From Clostridium manihotivorum (GTDB lineage Bacteria > Bacillota > Clostridia > Clostridiales > Clostridiaceae), in the NCBI RefSeq assembly GCF_004015185.1, contig NZ_CP025746.1:3055776-3119775 (forward strand): a DNA stretch of 64,000 nucleotides, in the 5' to 3' direction. The notes under the pieces were generated by a model. It did no database searches, had not been told where the DNA came from, and worked only from the letters and a program-made list of their open reading frames with translations. The position numbers and the translations under genes are program-made. This document shows positions 54,441-63,201 of this stretch, in pieces. Within the stretch, counting starts at the first letter, position 1. Each line of letters starts with the position of its first letter.

Positions 54441-55782
54441 ATATCAGACCTACGCGACCAACTTCATTTTAGAGCATCCCATAGCTGCAGTATTCTTAGA
54501 GATGGGTCTTGGGAAAAGCGTGATTACACTTACTGCTATATTTGACTTGTGCCTTGATAGTTTTGAAGTTGGAAAGGTTCTGGTCATTGCCCCACTCCGG
54601 GTAGCAAGGGATACTTGGCCAGCTGAGATAAATAAGTGGGAGCATCTAAAAGGACTGAAATTTTCAGTGGTAATCGGTACAGAGCAAGAGCGTCTTTCAG
54701 CACTTAGGAAACCTGCAAGTGTCTATCTTATAAATAGAGAAAATGTAGACTGGTTGGTAAACAAAAGCGATGTTCCCTTTACTTTCGATATGGTGGTCAT
54801 TGATGAGCTGTCATCCTTTAAGTCCTACAGTGCAAAAAGGTTCAAAAGCTTACTAAAAGTCAGACCAAGGGCAAAACGTATTGTGGGTCTTACGGGTACA
54901 CCATCAAGTAACGGTTTAATGGATTTGTGGGCAGAGTTTCGTATTCTCGACATGGGTAAAAGACTCGGCAGGTACATAACTCACTACCGCAATTCTTTCT
55001 TTACTCCGGATAAACGTAATCAGCAGATTGTGTTTTCATATAAACCGTTACCCGGGGCAGAGGACGCAATATATCGGCTCATTTCGGATATCACCATTTC
55101 CATGAAGTCAGTGGATTTTCTGAAAATGCCAGAATGCGTGATCAATGAAGTGCCTGTATATTTGAGTGAAAAAGAACAATCGGTGTATAACAACTTTCGT
55201 GAAGAGATGGTTCTTGCACTTGCTAGTGAAGAGATTGATGCCATGAATGCAGCAGTCCTTTCAGGTAAACTCCTACAGATGGCAAACGGTGCTATCTATG
55301 ATGAAGATAAAAGTGCCCATTTCATTCATGATCGAAAGCTGGATGCCCTTGAAGATTTAATCGAAGGTGCAAACGGCAAACCTGTGCTTATTGCCTATTG
55401 GTATAATCACGATTTAGAGCGTATCAAGGCAAAATTCAATGTTCGAGAAATCAAGACTTCCAAGGATATCATGGATTGGAACAATGGCGGTATTTCTGTA
55501 GCAGTTATTCATCCTGCATCAGCTGGACATGGTCTGAACTTACAAAGTGGTGGTTCAACTCTTATATGGTTTGGACTTACATGGAGTCTGGAACTGTATC
55601 AGCAAACCAATGCGAGACTTTGGAGGCAAGGTCAAAATGAAACGGTTGTAATCCATCACATCATTACCAAAGGCACTATTGACGAAGATGTTATGAGCGC
55701 CTTAAAACGAAAGGAAAAGACACAGAACGACCTAATCAATGCGGTCAAAGCAAATCTTGGGAAAGCGAGGGAGGCGGTATGA
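54421..55782 (+). CDS. phage SNF2/DEAD-type helicase
   Basis: 453-residue SNF2-like ATPase, much shorter than the chromosomal one at 31355. Walker A lies in LEMGLGKSVIT, then VVIDELSSFKS, GLTGTPSSNGLMDLW, and the helicase end QQTNARLWRQGQNE. ATG 54421 follows GGAGGG; the longer frame from 54388 contains it. It overlaps VRR-NUC by 20 bp and the next small gene by 4 bp. Confidence 0.92.
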   Translation: MKYNPHKYQTYATNFILEHPIAAVFLEMGLGKSVITLTAIFDLCLDSFEVGKVLVIAPLRVARDTWPAEINKWEHLKGLKFSVVIGTEQERLSALRKPASVYLINRENVDWLVNKSDVPFTFDMVVIDELSSFKSYSAKRFKSLLKVRPRAKRIVGLTGTPSSNGLMDLWAEFRILDMGKRLGRYITHYRNSFFTPDKRNQQIVFSYKPLPGAEDAIYRLISDITISMKSVDFLKMPECVINEVPVYLSEKEQSVYNNFREEMVLALASEEIDAMNAAVLSGKLLQMANGAIYDEDKSAHFIHDRKLDALEDLIEGANGKPVLIAYWYNHDLERIKAKFNVREIKTSKDIMDWNNGGISVAVIHPASAGHGLNLQSGGSTLIWFGLTWSLELYQQTNARLWRQGQNETVVIHHIITKGTIDEDVMSALKRKEKTQNDLINAVKANLGKAREAV

Positions 55783-56003
55783 TGGATGCATTTGAAAAAT
55801 TGGCAAATGCCATTATTCTACAAGCAGTCAAGGATTACCGCTTTGCACTACAAAGATTGGCGAAATATCCTCGTAACGATTCTGCTTTATATACGAAACA
55901 TGAGGTTGAGCGATTCTTCCGTTCCGGGCTTTTCTCTAACATAACCTCCCTTGAACCAGAAATGTTAATTCAAAAGCTACATGAGGAGGTGGTTAGGCGA
56001 TGA
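55779..56003 (+). CDS. small phage protein between helicase and DUF1492 genes
   Basis: 74-residue helical protein of no recognised family (VKDYRFALQRLAKYPRN, EVERFFRSGLFSNI). It has coupled starts and stops (ATGA) on both sides and a GAGGCGGT SD. The conserved slot suggests a role in early-to-late control, but nothing in the sequence shows it. Confidence 0.7.
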   Translation: MMDAFEKLANAIILQAVKDYRFALQRLAKYPRNDSALYTKHEVERFFRSGLFSNITSLEPEMLIQKLHEEVVRR

Positions 56004-56410
56004 CGGCAAAGGAATTCTTAAAGCAGGCTTACCGTCTAAATGAATTGATAAACTCCGATCTTGAGGAACTACAGAACTTAAGGGATTTATCAAGAAGTGT
56101 TTCATCCCCTGTGCTTGAGGAGCAAGTTAGTAGAACAAAGAGTACAGACCCTCCTTTTGAAAAGTATGTGATAAAGATAGTAGATTTGGAGAAACAGATA
56201 CAACAAGAGGTTGAACGCTTAGTAAAGCTAAAGACTGATATCCGAGAGGCTATTAACAGGATGGAGAATGTAGATGAAAAGCTGCTGCTTCGCTACCGAT
56301 ACATCAACTTCCTTAACTGGGAAGAAATCTGCGTTAACCTTAATGTGTCAATGCGTACTGTTCACAGACTTCATTCCTTAGCTTTGCAACACTTAAAGAT
56401 TCCAAAATAA
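56000..56410 (+). CDS. DUF1492 / ArpU-like late regulator
   Basis: 136-residue DUF1492 protein with a coiled coil (residues 65-95) and a C-terminal sigma region 4-like helix-turn-helix (LNWEEICVNLNVSMRTVHRL). ArpU/DUF1492 proteins are thought to switch on late phage genes. It is followed directly by a promoter-like region and terminator (56411-56539) and then the packaging genes. Confidence 0.85.
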   Translation: MTAKEFLKQAYRLNELINSDLEELQNLRDLSRSVSSPVLEEQVSRTKSTDPPFEKYVIKIVDLEKQIQQEVERLVKLKTDIREAINRMENVDEKLLLRYRYINFLNWEEICVNLNVSMRTVHRLHSLALQHLKIPK

Positions 56411-56498
56411 AAAGTTGGCACACTTTGGCACAGTTTGGCATACGATGACACTGTTTGTCCGTAGTGAAAGCTATATAATGGTAGTATGGAATAATAGC
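56411..56498 (+). promoter_or_regulatory. candidate late promoter region
   Basis: Three TTTGGCA-type words at about 11-nt spacing (56415-56441), then TATAAT (56473-56478). The position just after the DUF1492 gene fits a late promoter bound by its product on one face of the helix. This is inference from spacing. Confidence 0.4.
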
Positions 56499-56539
56499 AA
56501 AGAGCCTTCATGGGAGCACCACTCCTGCGAGGGCTTTTT
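56499..56539 (+). terminator. long stem terminator before the packaging genes
   Basis: An 18-bp stem with several G-U pairs (from AAAGAGCC, to GGGCTTTTT) and a 5-nt loop CACCA, with a T-run. It lies between the candidate late promoter and the HNH gene, so late expression may need antitermination. Confidence 0.65.
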
Positions 56540-56563
56540 CTATGGGCAAAAAGGAGGTGCAAT

Positions 56564-56923
56564 ATGCCAAAGAAACCCAAGCGACCATGTTCTTATCCTG
56601 GTTGCCCTGAGTTGACTGACGGTCGCTTCTGTGAAGAGCATGCTAAGAAAGAAGCTTCAAGGTATGAGAAGTATGACCGTGACCCAGCAACCCGTAAGCG
56701 TTATGGTCGTGCATGGAAAAGAATTCGTGACCGTTATATAGCCGCTCATCCTCTTTGTGAAGAGTGTAAGAAGAATGGAAAGCTGACTCCAGCAACTGAA
56801 GTCCATCACATTCTTCCATTGGCACGAGGAGGAACACACGATAAAAGTAATCTGATGGCGCTTTGTACTCCATGCCACTCTGAAGTCACAGCAAGAGATG
56901 GAGACAGATGGCAAACCCGGTAA
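56564..56923 (+). CDS. phage HNH endonuclease
   Basis: 119-residue HNH nuclease. Zinc ligands C-x2-C are in PLCEECKKNG and LCTPCHSEV, and the catalytic core is TEVHHILPLARGGTHDKSNL. ATG 56564 follows AAGGAGGTG; the longer frame from 56510 lies in the terminator. HNH proteins beside small terminases help cut cos DNA during packaging, and the small terminase gene follows. Confidence 0.92.
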   Translation: MPKKPKRPCSYPGCPELTDGRFCEEHAKKEASRYEKYDRDPATRKRYGRAWKRIRDRYIAAHPLCEECKKNGKLTPATEVHHILPLARGGTHDKSNLMALCTPCHSEVTARDGDRWQTR

Positions 56924-57037
56924 GGGGGGAATTAAATCTCTACAGCTTATTGATTGTGCAACGGGCGTGGGGTAACGCACGAAAAAACGCGGTTTCAAAC
57001 AGGGTAATAGGACCCGACAACGAAAAGAGGTGAGTAA
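56924..57037. other. candidate cos region
   Basis: 114-nt gap between the HNH and small terminase genes, GC-rich for this window, with GGGCGTGGGGTAACGCACG and AACGCG. In HNH-type phages cos commonly lies here. Cohesive ends cannot be located from sequence alone. Confidence 0.35.
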
Positions 57038-57589
57038 ATGGCCAAAGACGGAACAAATCGTGGAGGTGCCCGTATCGGTTCTGGTCAAAAGAAGAAGCCA
57101 CTTGCTGACAAAATAGCAGAGGGAAATCCCGGTAAAAGAAAGCTTGAAGTCGTTGACTTTAAAAATACTGCTGACCTTAAGGGGCAGGAAATGCCGCAAC
57201 CAAGGGGTATGCTCTCAGCGGTGCAAAAGGACGGGAAAACCTTGTTGGCCAGTGAGATCTATGAGATTACATGGAAATGGCTAGAGGAACGAGGATGTGC
57301 CCATCTGGTGCTTCCACAGCTTTTAGAACGCTATGCTATGAGCGCTGCAAGATGGATACAGTGTGAGGAAGCAGTGACTGAGTTTGGCTTTCTTGCCAAG
57401 CACCCAACCACTGGAAATGCAATTCAAAGCCCTTATGTGGCTATGAGTCAAAACTTTATGAGTCAGACAAATAGACTATGGATGGAAATATATCAGATCG
57501 TTCGTGAAAATTGTGCTACAGAGTATTCTGGGTTAAACCCACAGGACGATGTGATGGAGAGATTGCTATCTGCCCGTAGAGGAAAATAA
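57038..57589 (+). CDS. phage terminase small subunit (P27 family)
   Basis: 183-residue P27-type small terminase. The N-terminus is basic (RIGSGQKKKPLADK, EGNPGKRKL) and the C-terminal helical domain has RWIQCEEAVTEFGF and SQTNRLWMEIYQIV. It recognises the packaging site and recruits the large subunit, which is beyond the right edge. SD AGAGGTGAG precedes ATG 57038. DNA-modification genes are inserted after it. Confidence 0.9.
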   Translation: MAKDGTNRGGARIGSGQKKKPLADKIAEGNPGKRKLEVVDFKNTADLKGQEMPQPRGMLSAVQKDGKTLLASEIYEITWKWLEERGCAHLVLPQLLERYAMSAARWIQCEEAVTEFGFLAKHPTTGNAIQSPYVAMSQNFMSQTNRLWMEIYQIVRENCATEYSGLNPQDDVMERLLSARRGK

Positions 57590-57606
57590 AGATGAGGAGA
57601 TGTGAA

Positions 57607-58782
57607 ATGAGTAAAAGATATTTAACAGCAGAAAGTGTATGTGCCGGGCATCCAGATAAATTATGCGACATTATTGCAGATAGTATTTTACAAGCATGCC
57701 TGCGAAAAGATAAGGCATCACGTGTGGCTTGTGAGGTTATGGCGACCAAGAGAAGAATTATCGTGGCGGGCGAGATCTCCTGCAGCGAGAAAGTTGACAT
57801 TCGTTACATTGTTAGAAATGTGCTGAAAGAAGTCGGATACAACCCTCTGAAATTTTTGATTTATGTATATGTACATAATCAAAGTGTAGATATTGCGGCT
57901 GGTGTTAATACTGCGTTGGAAGCACGAAATGGTGTCAATGAACAGTACGGTTCAGTAGGTGCAGGTGATCAGGGGACTGTGTATGGCTATGCTACAAAAG
58001 AAACTAGAGAAATGCTTCCACTACCCCTTGTGCTATCCCACAGAATAGTAAAGAGGCTTGATGATTGCCGAAAAGGGAAACTTATAAAAGATATCCTACC
58101 GGATGGTAAAGCACAGGTTACAGTAGAATATGAAGATGATATTCCAAAGCGAGTAAAGACCATCGTGGTATCGGTACAGCATGAGAAGAATAAATCCCAG
58201 GAAGAACTTAAGGCAGATATCCTTAACAATGTTTTATGGCAGTGTTTTGAGGACTTCCCTTTTGATGAAGAAACAGAACTTCTCATCAATCCCTCTGGTA
58301 GATTTGTTGAAGGTGGTCCTGCTGCAGATACAGGATTGACTGGCAGAAAAATTATGGTTGATACCTATGGAGGACTTGCATCCCACGGTGGTGGTGCTCT
58401 TTGTGGCAAAGACCCAACCAAAGTTGACCGAAGCGGTGCATATATGGCTCGGTATATCGCTAAGCATATCGTTTGGTGTGGTTATGCCAAGAAATGTGAA
58501 GTTAGTATTTCTTATGCTATTGGTAAGGCAAATCCGGTATCCTTCACAATAAATACCCTTGGCACTGGCACTGTTTCTGACGAAGTACTAACTCTTGCTG
58601 CACAAGAGGTATTCAACTTAAGACCTGCAGCAATCATTGAAAAACTGCGTCTTAGAAATGTGATTTACTCTGACACAGCGACTTATGGACACTTTAACAG
58701 TTGTCTCTTTCCTTGGGAGGATGTAAATAAATACAGTGAGTTTAGAAAGGCGGTGGAAAAGTATGTTGATAGAGAAGATTAA
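57607..58782 (+). CDS. metK: phage-encoded S-adenosylmethionine synthetase
   Basis: 391-residue full-length MetK. It makes SAM from ATP and methionine. Signatures: GHPDKLCD near residue 13, GAGDQGTVYGYAT, and GGGALCGKDPTKVDRSGAYM. All three catalytic segments are intact, though variant in places (LCGKD for the usual FSGKD). ATG 57607 follows GAGGAGATG. It is followed, with overlap, by two DNA methyltransferase genes, so it presumably feeds them SAM. Confidence 0.93.
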   Translation: MSKRYLTAESVCAGHPDKLCDIIADSILQACLRKDKASRVACEVMATKRRIIVAGEISCSEKVDIRYIVRNVLKEVGYNPLKFLIYVYVHNQSVDIAAGVNTALEARNGVNEQYGSVGAGDQGTVYGYATKETREMLPLPLVLSHRIVKRLDDCRKGKLIKDILPDGKAQVTVEYEDDIPKRVKTIVVSVQHEKNKSQEELKADILNNVLWQCFEDFPFDEETELLINPSGRFVEGGPAADTGLTGRKIMVDTYGGLASHGGGALCGKDPTKVDRSGAYMARYIAKHIVWCGYAKKCEVSISYAIGKANPVSFTINTLGTGTVSDEVLTLAAQEVFNLRPAAIIEKLRLRNVIYSDTATYGHFNSCLFPWEDVNKYSEFRKAVEKYVDRED

Positions 58783-60004
58783 AACGAAACAACTCATCCC
58801 CGCCGAATATAATCCGAGGAAGGATTTGAAGCCGGGTGATGTAGAATATGAAAAGTTAAAACGATCTCTTGAGGAGTTTGGATATGTTGAACCCGTTATA
58901 TGGAATAAGACTACAGGCAAAGTCATCGGAGGTCATCAGCGTTTGAAAGTCCTGCTGAGTATGGGTATGGATGAGATAGAATGCGTGGTTGTTGAAATGG
59001 ATGAGCAAAAGGAAAAGGCTCTGAACATAGCACTTAATAAAATAAGCGGTGACTGGGATAGAGATAAACTGGCCCTTCTCATCACAGACCTAAACGCTTC
59101 GGACTTTGATGTGTCTTTGACTGGTTTTGATCCGGGAGAGTTGGATGATCTTTTCAAGGATTCCCTTAAAGACAAAATAAAAGAAGATGATTTTGATGTG
59201 GACAGCGAGCTGAAAAAGCCCGCTGTTTCTCATTTAGGGGATGTTTGGATACTTGGACAGCATCGATTAGTTTGCGGAGACAGTACGAAGAAAGACACCT
59301 TTGATGTCTTGATGGATGGGAAAGCTGCTAATTTGGTAGTTACGGACCCTCCATATAACGTTAACTATGAAGGTACAGCCGGAAAAATTAAAAATGATAA
59401 TATGGAAAACGAAGCGTTCTACGAATTTCTGCTTGCGGCATTTCAAAACTCCGAAACGGCGATGGCGAAGGATGCTTCTATTTATGTGTTTCACGCCGAT
59501 ACAGAAGGCCTCAATTTTAGAAGAGCATTCTCGGATGCGGGATTTTATCTTTCAGGCACTTGTATTTGGAAGAAGCAGTCCCTTGTTCTCGGCCGCTCTC
59601 CTTATCAGTGGCAGCATGAACCGGTACTCTTTGGTTGGAAAAAGAATGGGAAGCATCTTTGGTATTCAGACCGAAAGCAGACCACCATCTGGGAGTTTGA
59701 GAAACCGAAGAAAAATGGCGACCACCCAACCATGAAACCAGTGGCTTTAGTTGCATACCCTATTATGAATTCAAGCCTTACCAATTGTATTGTTCTCGAT
59801 CCCTTTGGTGGTTCAGGAAGTACACTTATTGCCTGTGAACAGACAGATAGAATCTGCTACACCATTGAGCTGGATGAAAAGTACTGTGATGTCATCGTGA
59901 AAAGGTATATTGAGCAAGTTGGAAACACGGATGGTGTATTTCTTTTGAGAGATGGTGGCGAGTATAGGTACCGTGACTTGTCGGAGGTGAGTGCAGATGA
60001 GTAA
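58763..60004 (+). CDS. ParB-like domain fused to N4/N6 DNA methyltransferase
   Basis: 413-residue fusion. The N-terminal ParB/Srx-like domain (IPAEYNPRKDL, KVIGGHQRLKVL) leads to a methyltransferase with DPPYNVNYEG (Asp195-Tyr198) before the SAM loop LDPFGGSGSTL (about 346), the beta-class order. It methylates adenine or cytosine amino groups. ATG 58763 lies inside the metK end (20-bp overlap) and it overlaps the next gene by 8 bp. Confidence 0.93.
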   Translation: MLIEKIKTKQLIPAEYNPRKDLKPGDVEYEKLKRSLEEFGYVEPVIWNKTTGKVIGGHQRLKVLLSMGMDEIECVVVEMDEQKEKALNIALNKISGDWDRDKLALLITDLNASDFDVSLTGFDPGELDDLFKDSLKDKIKEDDFDVDSELKKPAVSHLGDVWILGQHRLVCGDSTKKDTFDVLMDGKAANLVVTDPPYNVNYEGTAGKIKNDNMENEAFYEFLLAAFQNSETAMAKDASIYVFHADTEGLNFRRAFSDAGFYLSGTCIWKKQSLVLGRSPYQWQHEPVLFGWKKNGKHLWYSDRKQTTIWEFEKPKKNGDHPTMKPVALVAYPIMNSSLTNCIVLDPFGGSGSTLIACEQTDRICYTIELDEKYCDVIVKRYIEQVGNTDGVFLLRDGGEYRYRDLSEVSADE

Positions 60005-62054
60005 ACTGACACTAGGCTCCATCTTTGATGGTAGCGGTGGTTTCCCGCTGGGAGGTCTGCTCTGTGGCATCGAACCGTTATGGGCTTCTGAAATTGAGCC
60101 TTTTCCAATAAGGGTTACGACAAAACGCATCCCGCAGATGAAGCATTATGGGGATATAAACAAACTAAATGGTGCGGAGCTTCCGCCAGTAAATATAATA
60201 ACATTTGGCTCTCCCTGCACAGATATGAGTGTGGCAGGTAAAAGAGCTGGACTAGACGGAGAACAATCCGTCCTTTTTTATGAGGCAATACGAATCATCA
60301 AGGAAATGAGGTGTAAAACTGATGGACGATATCCAAGGTATGCAGTCTGGGAAAATGTCCCCGGTGCATTCTCATCAAATAAAGGAGAAGACTTCAAGGC
60401 AGTGCTCGAAACGGTCATCGGTGTCAAAGAACCGAACACCTCAGTGCCTTTACCTCAAAAAGGACGATGGCCCTATGCAGACATCTATATGGGAGATGGA
60501 TGGAGTGTGGCGTACCGAACTATCGATGCGCAATATTTCGGAGTCCCCCAACGCCGTCGTAGAATCTACCTTGTCGCAGATTTTGCAGGCGGATGTGCTG
60601 GAGAAATATTATTTGAGTCCGAAGGCGTGTCAAGGAATTTTACGCCGAGCGGCAGCACGTGGCAAAGAACTGCCGAAAATGCTAAAAACGGCATTGGAAA
60701 AACAGGCAGTGGCATAACTTGCTTAAATGACCAAGGCGGAAAAGTGATATCTGTTTCGGAGGATGTTTCCGCAACACTCCGAGCGGAAGAACACGGACAT
60801 CAACCTTGTGTAATGCAGTCAAGCGGTACAGTCATGTCCTTTGAACCGGGTGCCGTTTCACGCATTGGCGGTCATACAGATGAAGACTTAAGTGGATCAC
60901 TTCGTGCAAACATGGGAGACAATCAAACGGCCGTTGTAATAGAAAATCATCCAACTGACAGCCGTGTGAAACTATCCGAAGATAATAAAGTACAGACATT
61001 GACCTCTCGTATGGGAACGGGCGGTGGAAATGTGCCGCTTGTCATGAACGAGAGACAGTATGCTCTCACAGTAGGTGAAGATGTAGCAAATACATTAACA
61101 GGAACAGATTATAAAGGAACGCAGTGTGTATTTGAGCCAACTCCTAAAACACTGAAAATCCGCTCAGGTTGTGAAGGTGGCGGTAAGGGTGCATTGATAC
61201 AGGATGATAAGTCAGCCACCCTTGGTTGCAATAATGATCAAACCGTTTTTGTACCTACGGCATTTGGTATCTGTTCGGATAAGAGCAACTCCATGCAGTC
61301 AAGTAATCCACACAGCGGTATATATGAAGCGGATACTTCCCGTACCATTGATGCTAATGGTGGAAATCCAGGATGCAATCAAGGGGGTATTGCAGTAGTT
61401 GCTTTACAAGGCTCGATGATTGGAAGAGAGGATAAAAACGATCCCCAAGGTGACGGCATAAATGATGATATCAGTTTTACCCTTAATACAGTGGATCGGC
61501 ATGGTGTTGTGTATGCAATTGATCGTGAAACCTTCAACTGTGGACAGAATTTCGCTAGAAATTTAGGGATAGCGGAAGACAGTGTTGCATCAACATTAAA
61601 TGCTCAAGGTCCGTCAGCTGTGGCACAACCCTATCAAGATATCAGTGGTACGATTTCAGCAGGCGCCCATCCAAGTGGATTTAATGGACAGGATGCATTA
61701 AACGATATGCTTATTCCAGTCAAGAAAAGCGATGAGCCGGATTATATCGTCCGTAGACTAACGCCAACGGAATGTGCAAGGCTTCAAGGCTTCCCAGACT
61801 ATTGGTGTGCTGAACTTAGCACAGAAAATCCAACAGAAAATGAAATTACATTCTGGACGGAGGTTTGGGAAACACATCGAAAAATCATAGGCAAAAGTAG
61901 TAAACCGAAAACAAGAAAGCAGATTTTAAAGTGGCTTAAGAATCCGCATTCCGATGCTGCCGAATACAAAATGTGGGGGAACGGTGTTGCACTGCCATGC
62001 GTTTGTTTTGTGCTGACCGGCATTGTGTTATCTACACAAGATACCGCTGATTAA
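59997..62054 (+). CDS. phage DNA (cytosine-5) methyltransferase with repeat-rich recognition region
   Basis: 685-residue m5C methyltransferase, about twice the usual size. Motif I FDGSGGFPLGG, catalytic GSPCTDMS (Cys74), ENVPGAF, QRRRRIYLVAD and the C-terminal TECARLQGFPDYW are complete. Residues about 254-565 are nine irregular repeats built on S-x-T-L-x-A followed by a Gly-rich turn and a strand (for example SATLRAEEHG, SGSLRANMGD, ANTLTGTDYKG, SRTIDANGG, ASTLNAQG). The one such element in ordinary enzymes lies beside the recognition domain. ATG 59997 follows GGAGGTGA. Confidence 0.92.
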   Translation: MSKLTLGSIFDGSGGFPLGGLLCGIEPLWASEIEPFPIRVTTKRIPQMKHYGDINKLNGAELPPVNIITFGSPCTDMSVAGKRAGLDGEQSVLFYEAIRIIKEMRCKTDGRYPRYAVWENVPGAFSSNKGEDFKAVLETVIGVKEPNTSVPLPQKGRWPYADIYMGDGWSVAYRTIDAQYFGVPQRRRRIYLVADFAGGCAGEILFESEGVSRNFTPSGSTWQRTAENAKNGIGKTGSGITCLNDQGGKVISVSEDVSATLRAEEHGHQPCVMQSSGTVMSFEPGAVSRIGGHTDEDLSGSLRANMGDNQTAVVIENHPTDSRVKLSEDNKVQTLTSRMGTGGGNVPLVMNERQYALTVGEDVANTLTGTDYKGTQCVFEPTPKTLKIRSGCEGGGKGALIQDDKSATLGCNNDQTVFVPTAFGICSDKSNSMQSSNPHSGIYEADTSRTIDANGGNPGCNQGGIAVVALQGSMIGREDKNDPQGDGINDDISFTLNTVDRHGVVYAIDRETFNCGQNFARNLGIAEDSVASTLNAQGPSAVAQPYQDISGTISAGAHPSGFNGQDALNDMLIPVKKSDEPDYIVRRLTPTECARLQGFPDYWCAELSTENPTENEITFWTEVWETHRKIIGKSSKPKTRKQILKWLKNPHSDAAEYKMWGNGVALPCVCFVLTGIVLSTQDTAD

Positions 62055-62107
62055 TAGAACAGTATTTTATACAGAAAGACGCTCTAAATGACTTGATATT
62101 AACAGCT

Positions 62108-62126
62108 TTTAGAGTGATATATGTAT
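62108..62126 (+). promoter_or_regulatory. repeated phage promoter-like element, copy 1
   Basis: TTTTAGAGTGATATATGTA occurs here and at 63138-63156, each time about 30-45 nt before a phage gene and each preceded by a TTGNTAT word at the same distance. Likely shared promoter or regulator site. Confidence 0.5.
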
Positions 62127-62155
62127 GTACCGAAAATAGAAAGGCGGTATGGAAA

Positions 62156-62839
62156 ATGCAGATTAACTATAATGTTACTGGTTCAAAAAGAAAAGAACTG
62201 GTCAGTGCAATAAGCCAGGCACTGAATGCTTCGGCAAAGTACCTCGGAGCCCCTACATTCGCATATGAGGTGGCAGACTACTGTATTGATAAAAATGGGG
62301 TGCTCAATGGACCAGATAATTATGAACTGGTTGAGGACCTATTGGGGTTGCACGACTTAAAGGCAATTGAGGAAGAATACGATACACCACTTCCCCAAGC
62401 AGAATTAGAGGATACTATCGGACTGATTATTCAAATGCCAAGGACAGATTTTACCGATACGGCACTTGAGAACTTAAAAGGATTGGTAGAAAGTAAAGCA
62501 GTCCTTATAAAGAAGGCGCTAGGGGCGGATTCCATTCCAATCAATGTAAGCGACGAATTAATTACCTTCCCTTGGTTTCAAGGTGAATGCTCTGCAGAAG
62601 AAGTTAAGACTTACACCCATTTCGTCACGGCACTTTGCGAAATGGCAAAAAAACAGACCCGCGTCAACTCCACCGAAAAACCTGTGGAGAATGAAAAGTA
62701 CGCTTTCCGTTGTTTCCTTCTAAGGCTTGGATTTATTGGCTCGGAATATAAGATGGAGCGAAAGATTCTCCTCTCAAAACTGTCGGGCAGTTCTGCTTTC
62801 AAAAGTGGAACAGCCAAGCATGAGGAGGTGAGTGAATAA
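62156..62839 (+). CDS. phage protein of unknown function
   Basis: 227-residue protein with no catalytic motif that I recognise. It opens MQINYNVTGSKRKELVSAIS with a helix and has a mid acidic region (PLPQAELEDTIGL). It starts at ATG 62156, 8 nt after AAAGGCGGT; the frame is open to 62093 through the promoter-like repeat. It shares one base with the next start (TAATG) and so is coupled to the DUF4314 gene. Confidence 0.72.
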   Translation: MQINYNVTGSKRKELVSAISQALNASAKYLGAPTFAYEVADYCIDKNGVLNGPDNYELVEDLLGLHDLKAIEEEYDTPLPQAELEDTIGLIIQMPRTDFTDTALENLKGLVESKAVLIKKALGADSIPINVSDELITFPWFQGECSAEEVKTYTHFVTALCEMAKKQTRVNSTEKPVENEKYAFRCFLLRLGFIGSEYKMERKILLSKLSGSSAFKSGTAKHEEVSE

Positions 62840-63066
62840 TGAATATAATTCACCCAGAAATGCTAAAGCAGCTAAAAAGCTATTATACTCCAGGAACAAG
62901 GGTTATGCTCTTGAAGATGAATGACCCTTATACCAAGCTTCAGCCTGGAGCTAAAGGTACGGTTACTGGTGTTGATGACATGGGAACCATCCACGTAAGT
63001 TGGGATTCCGGTAGTTCTCTTGGAGTGGCTTTTGGCGAAGATTTATGTAAGAAAATCGATGAATAA
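62839..63066 (+). CDS. DUF4314-family phage protein
   Basis: 75-residue DUF4314 protein, a small beta-barrel-like unit (YYTPGTRVMLLKMNDPYTKL, GAKGTVTGVDDMGTIHVSWD). The family is common in phages and conjugative elements; its function is unknown. It overlaps the previous gene by one base. Confidence 0.88.
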   Translation: MNIIHPEMLKQLKSYYTPGTRVMLLKMNDPYTKLQPGAKGTVTGVDDMGTIHVSWDSGSSLGVAFGEDLCKKIDE

Positions 63067-63137
63067 ATCACACACATTCTAAGCCAAAGATGGCAATAGA
63101 ATTGTGTGTTTATATCGGATAATTCACTTGCTATATA

Positions 63138-63156
63138 AGCCTTTTAGAGTGATATA
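63138..63156 (+). promoter_or_regulatory. repeated phage promoter-like element, copy 2
   Basis: Same 19-bp word as 62108-62126. It is preceded at 63128 by TTGCTATATAAGC (copy 1: TTGATATTAACAGC) and followed 45 nt later by the amidoligase start. Confidence 0.5.
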
Positions 63157-63201
63157 TGTACATGTCGTAAGGACAAATACACTTTAGAAGGAGCAAGAAA
63201 T

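Noticed and set aside
57607..58782. Host metK gene, i.e. chromosomal DNA resumes
   Set aside because: It is embedded with overlaps between small terminase and phage methyltransferase genes, so it belongs to the phage.
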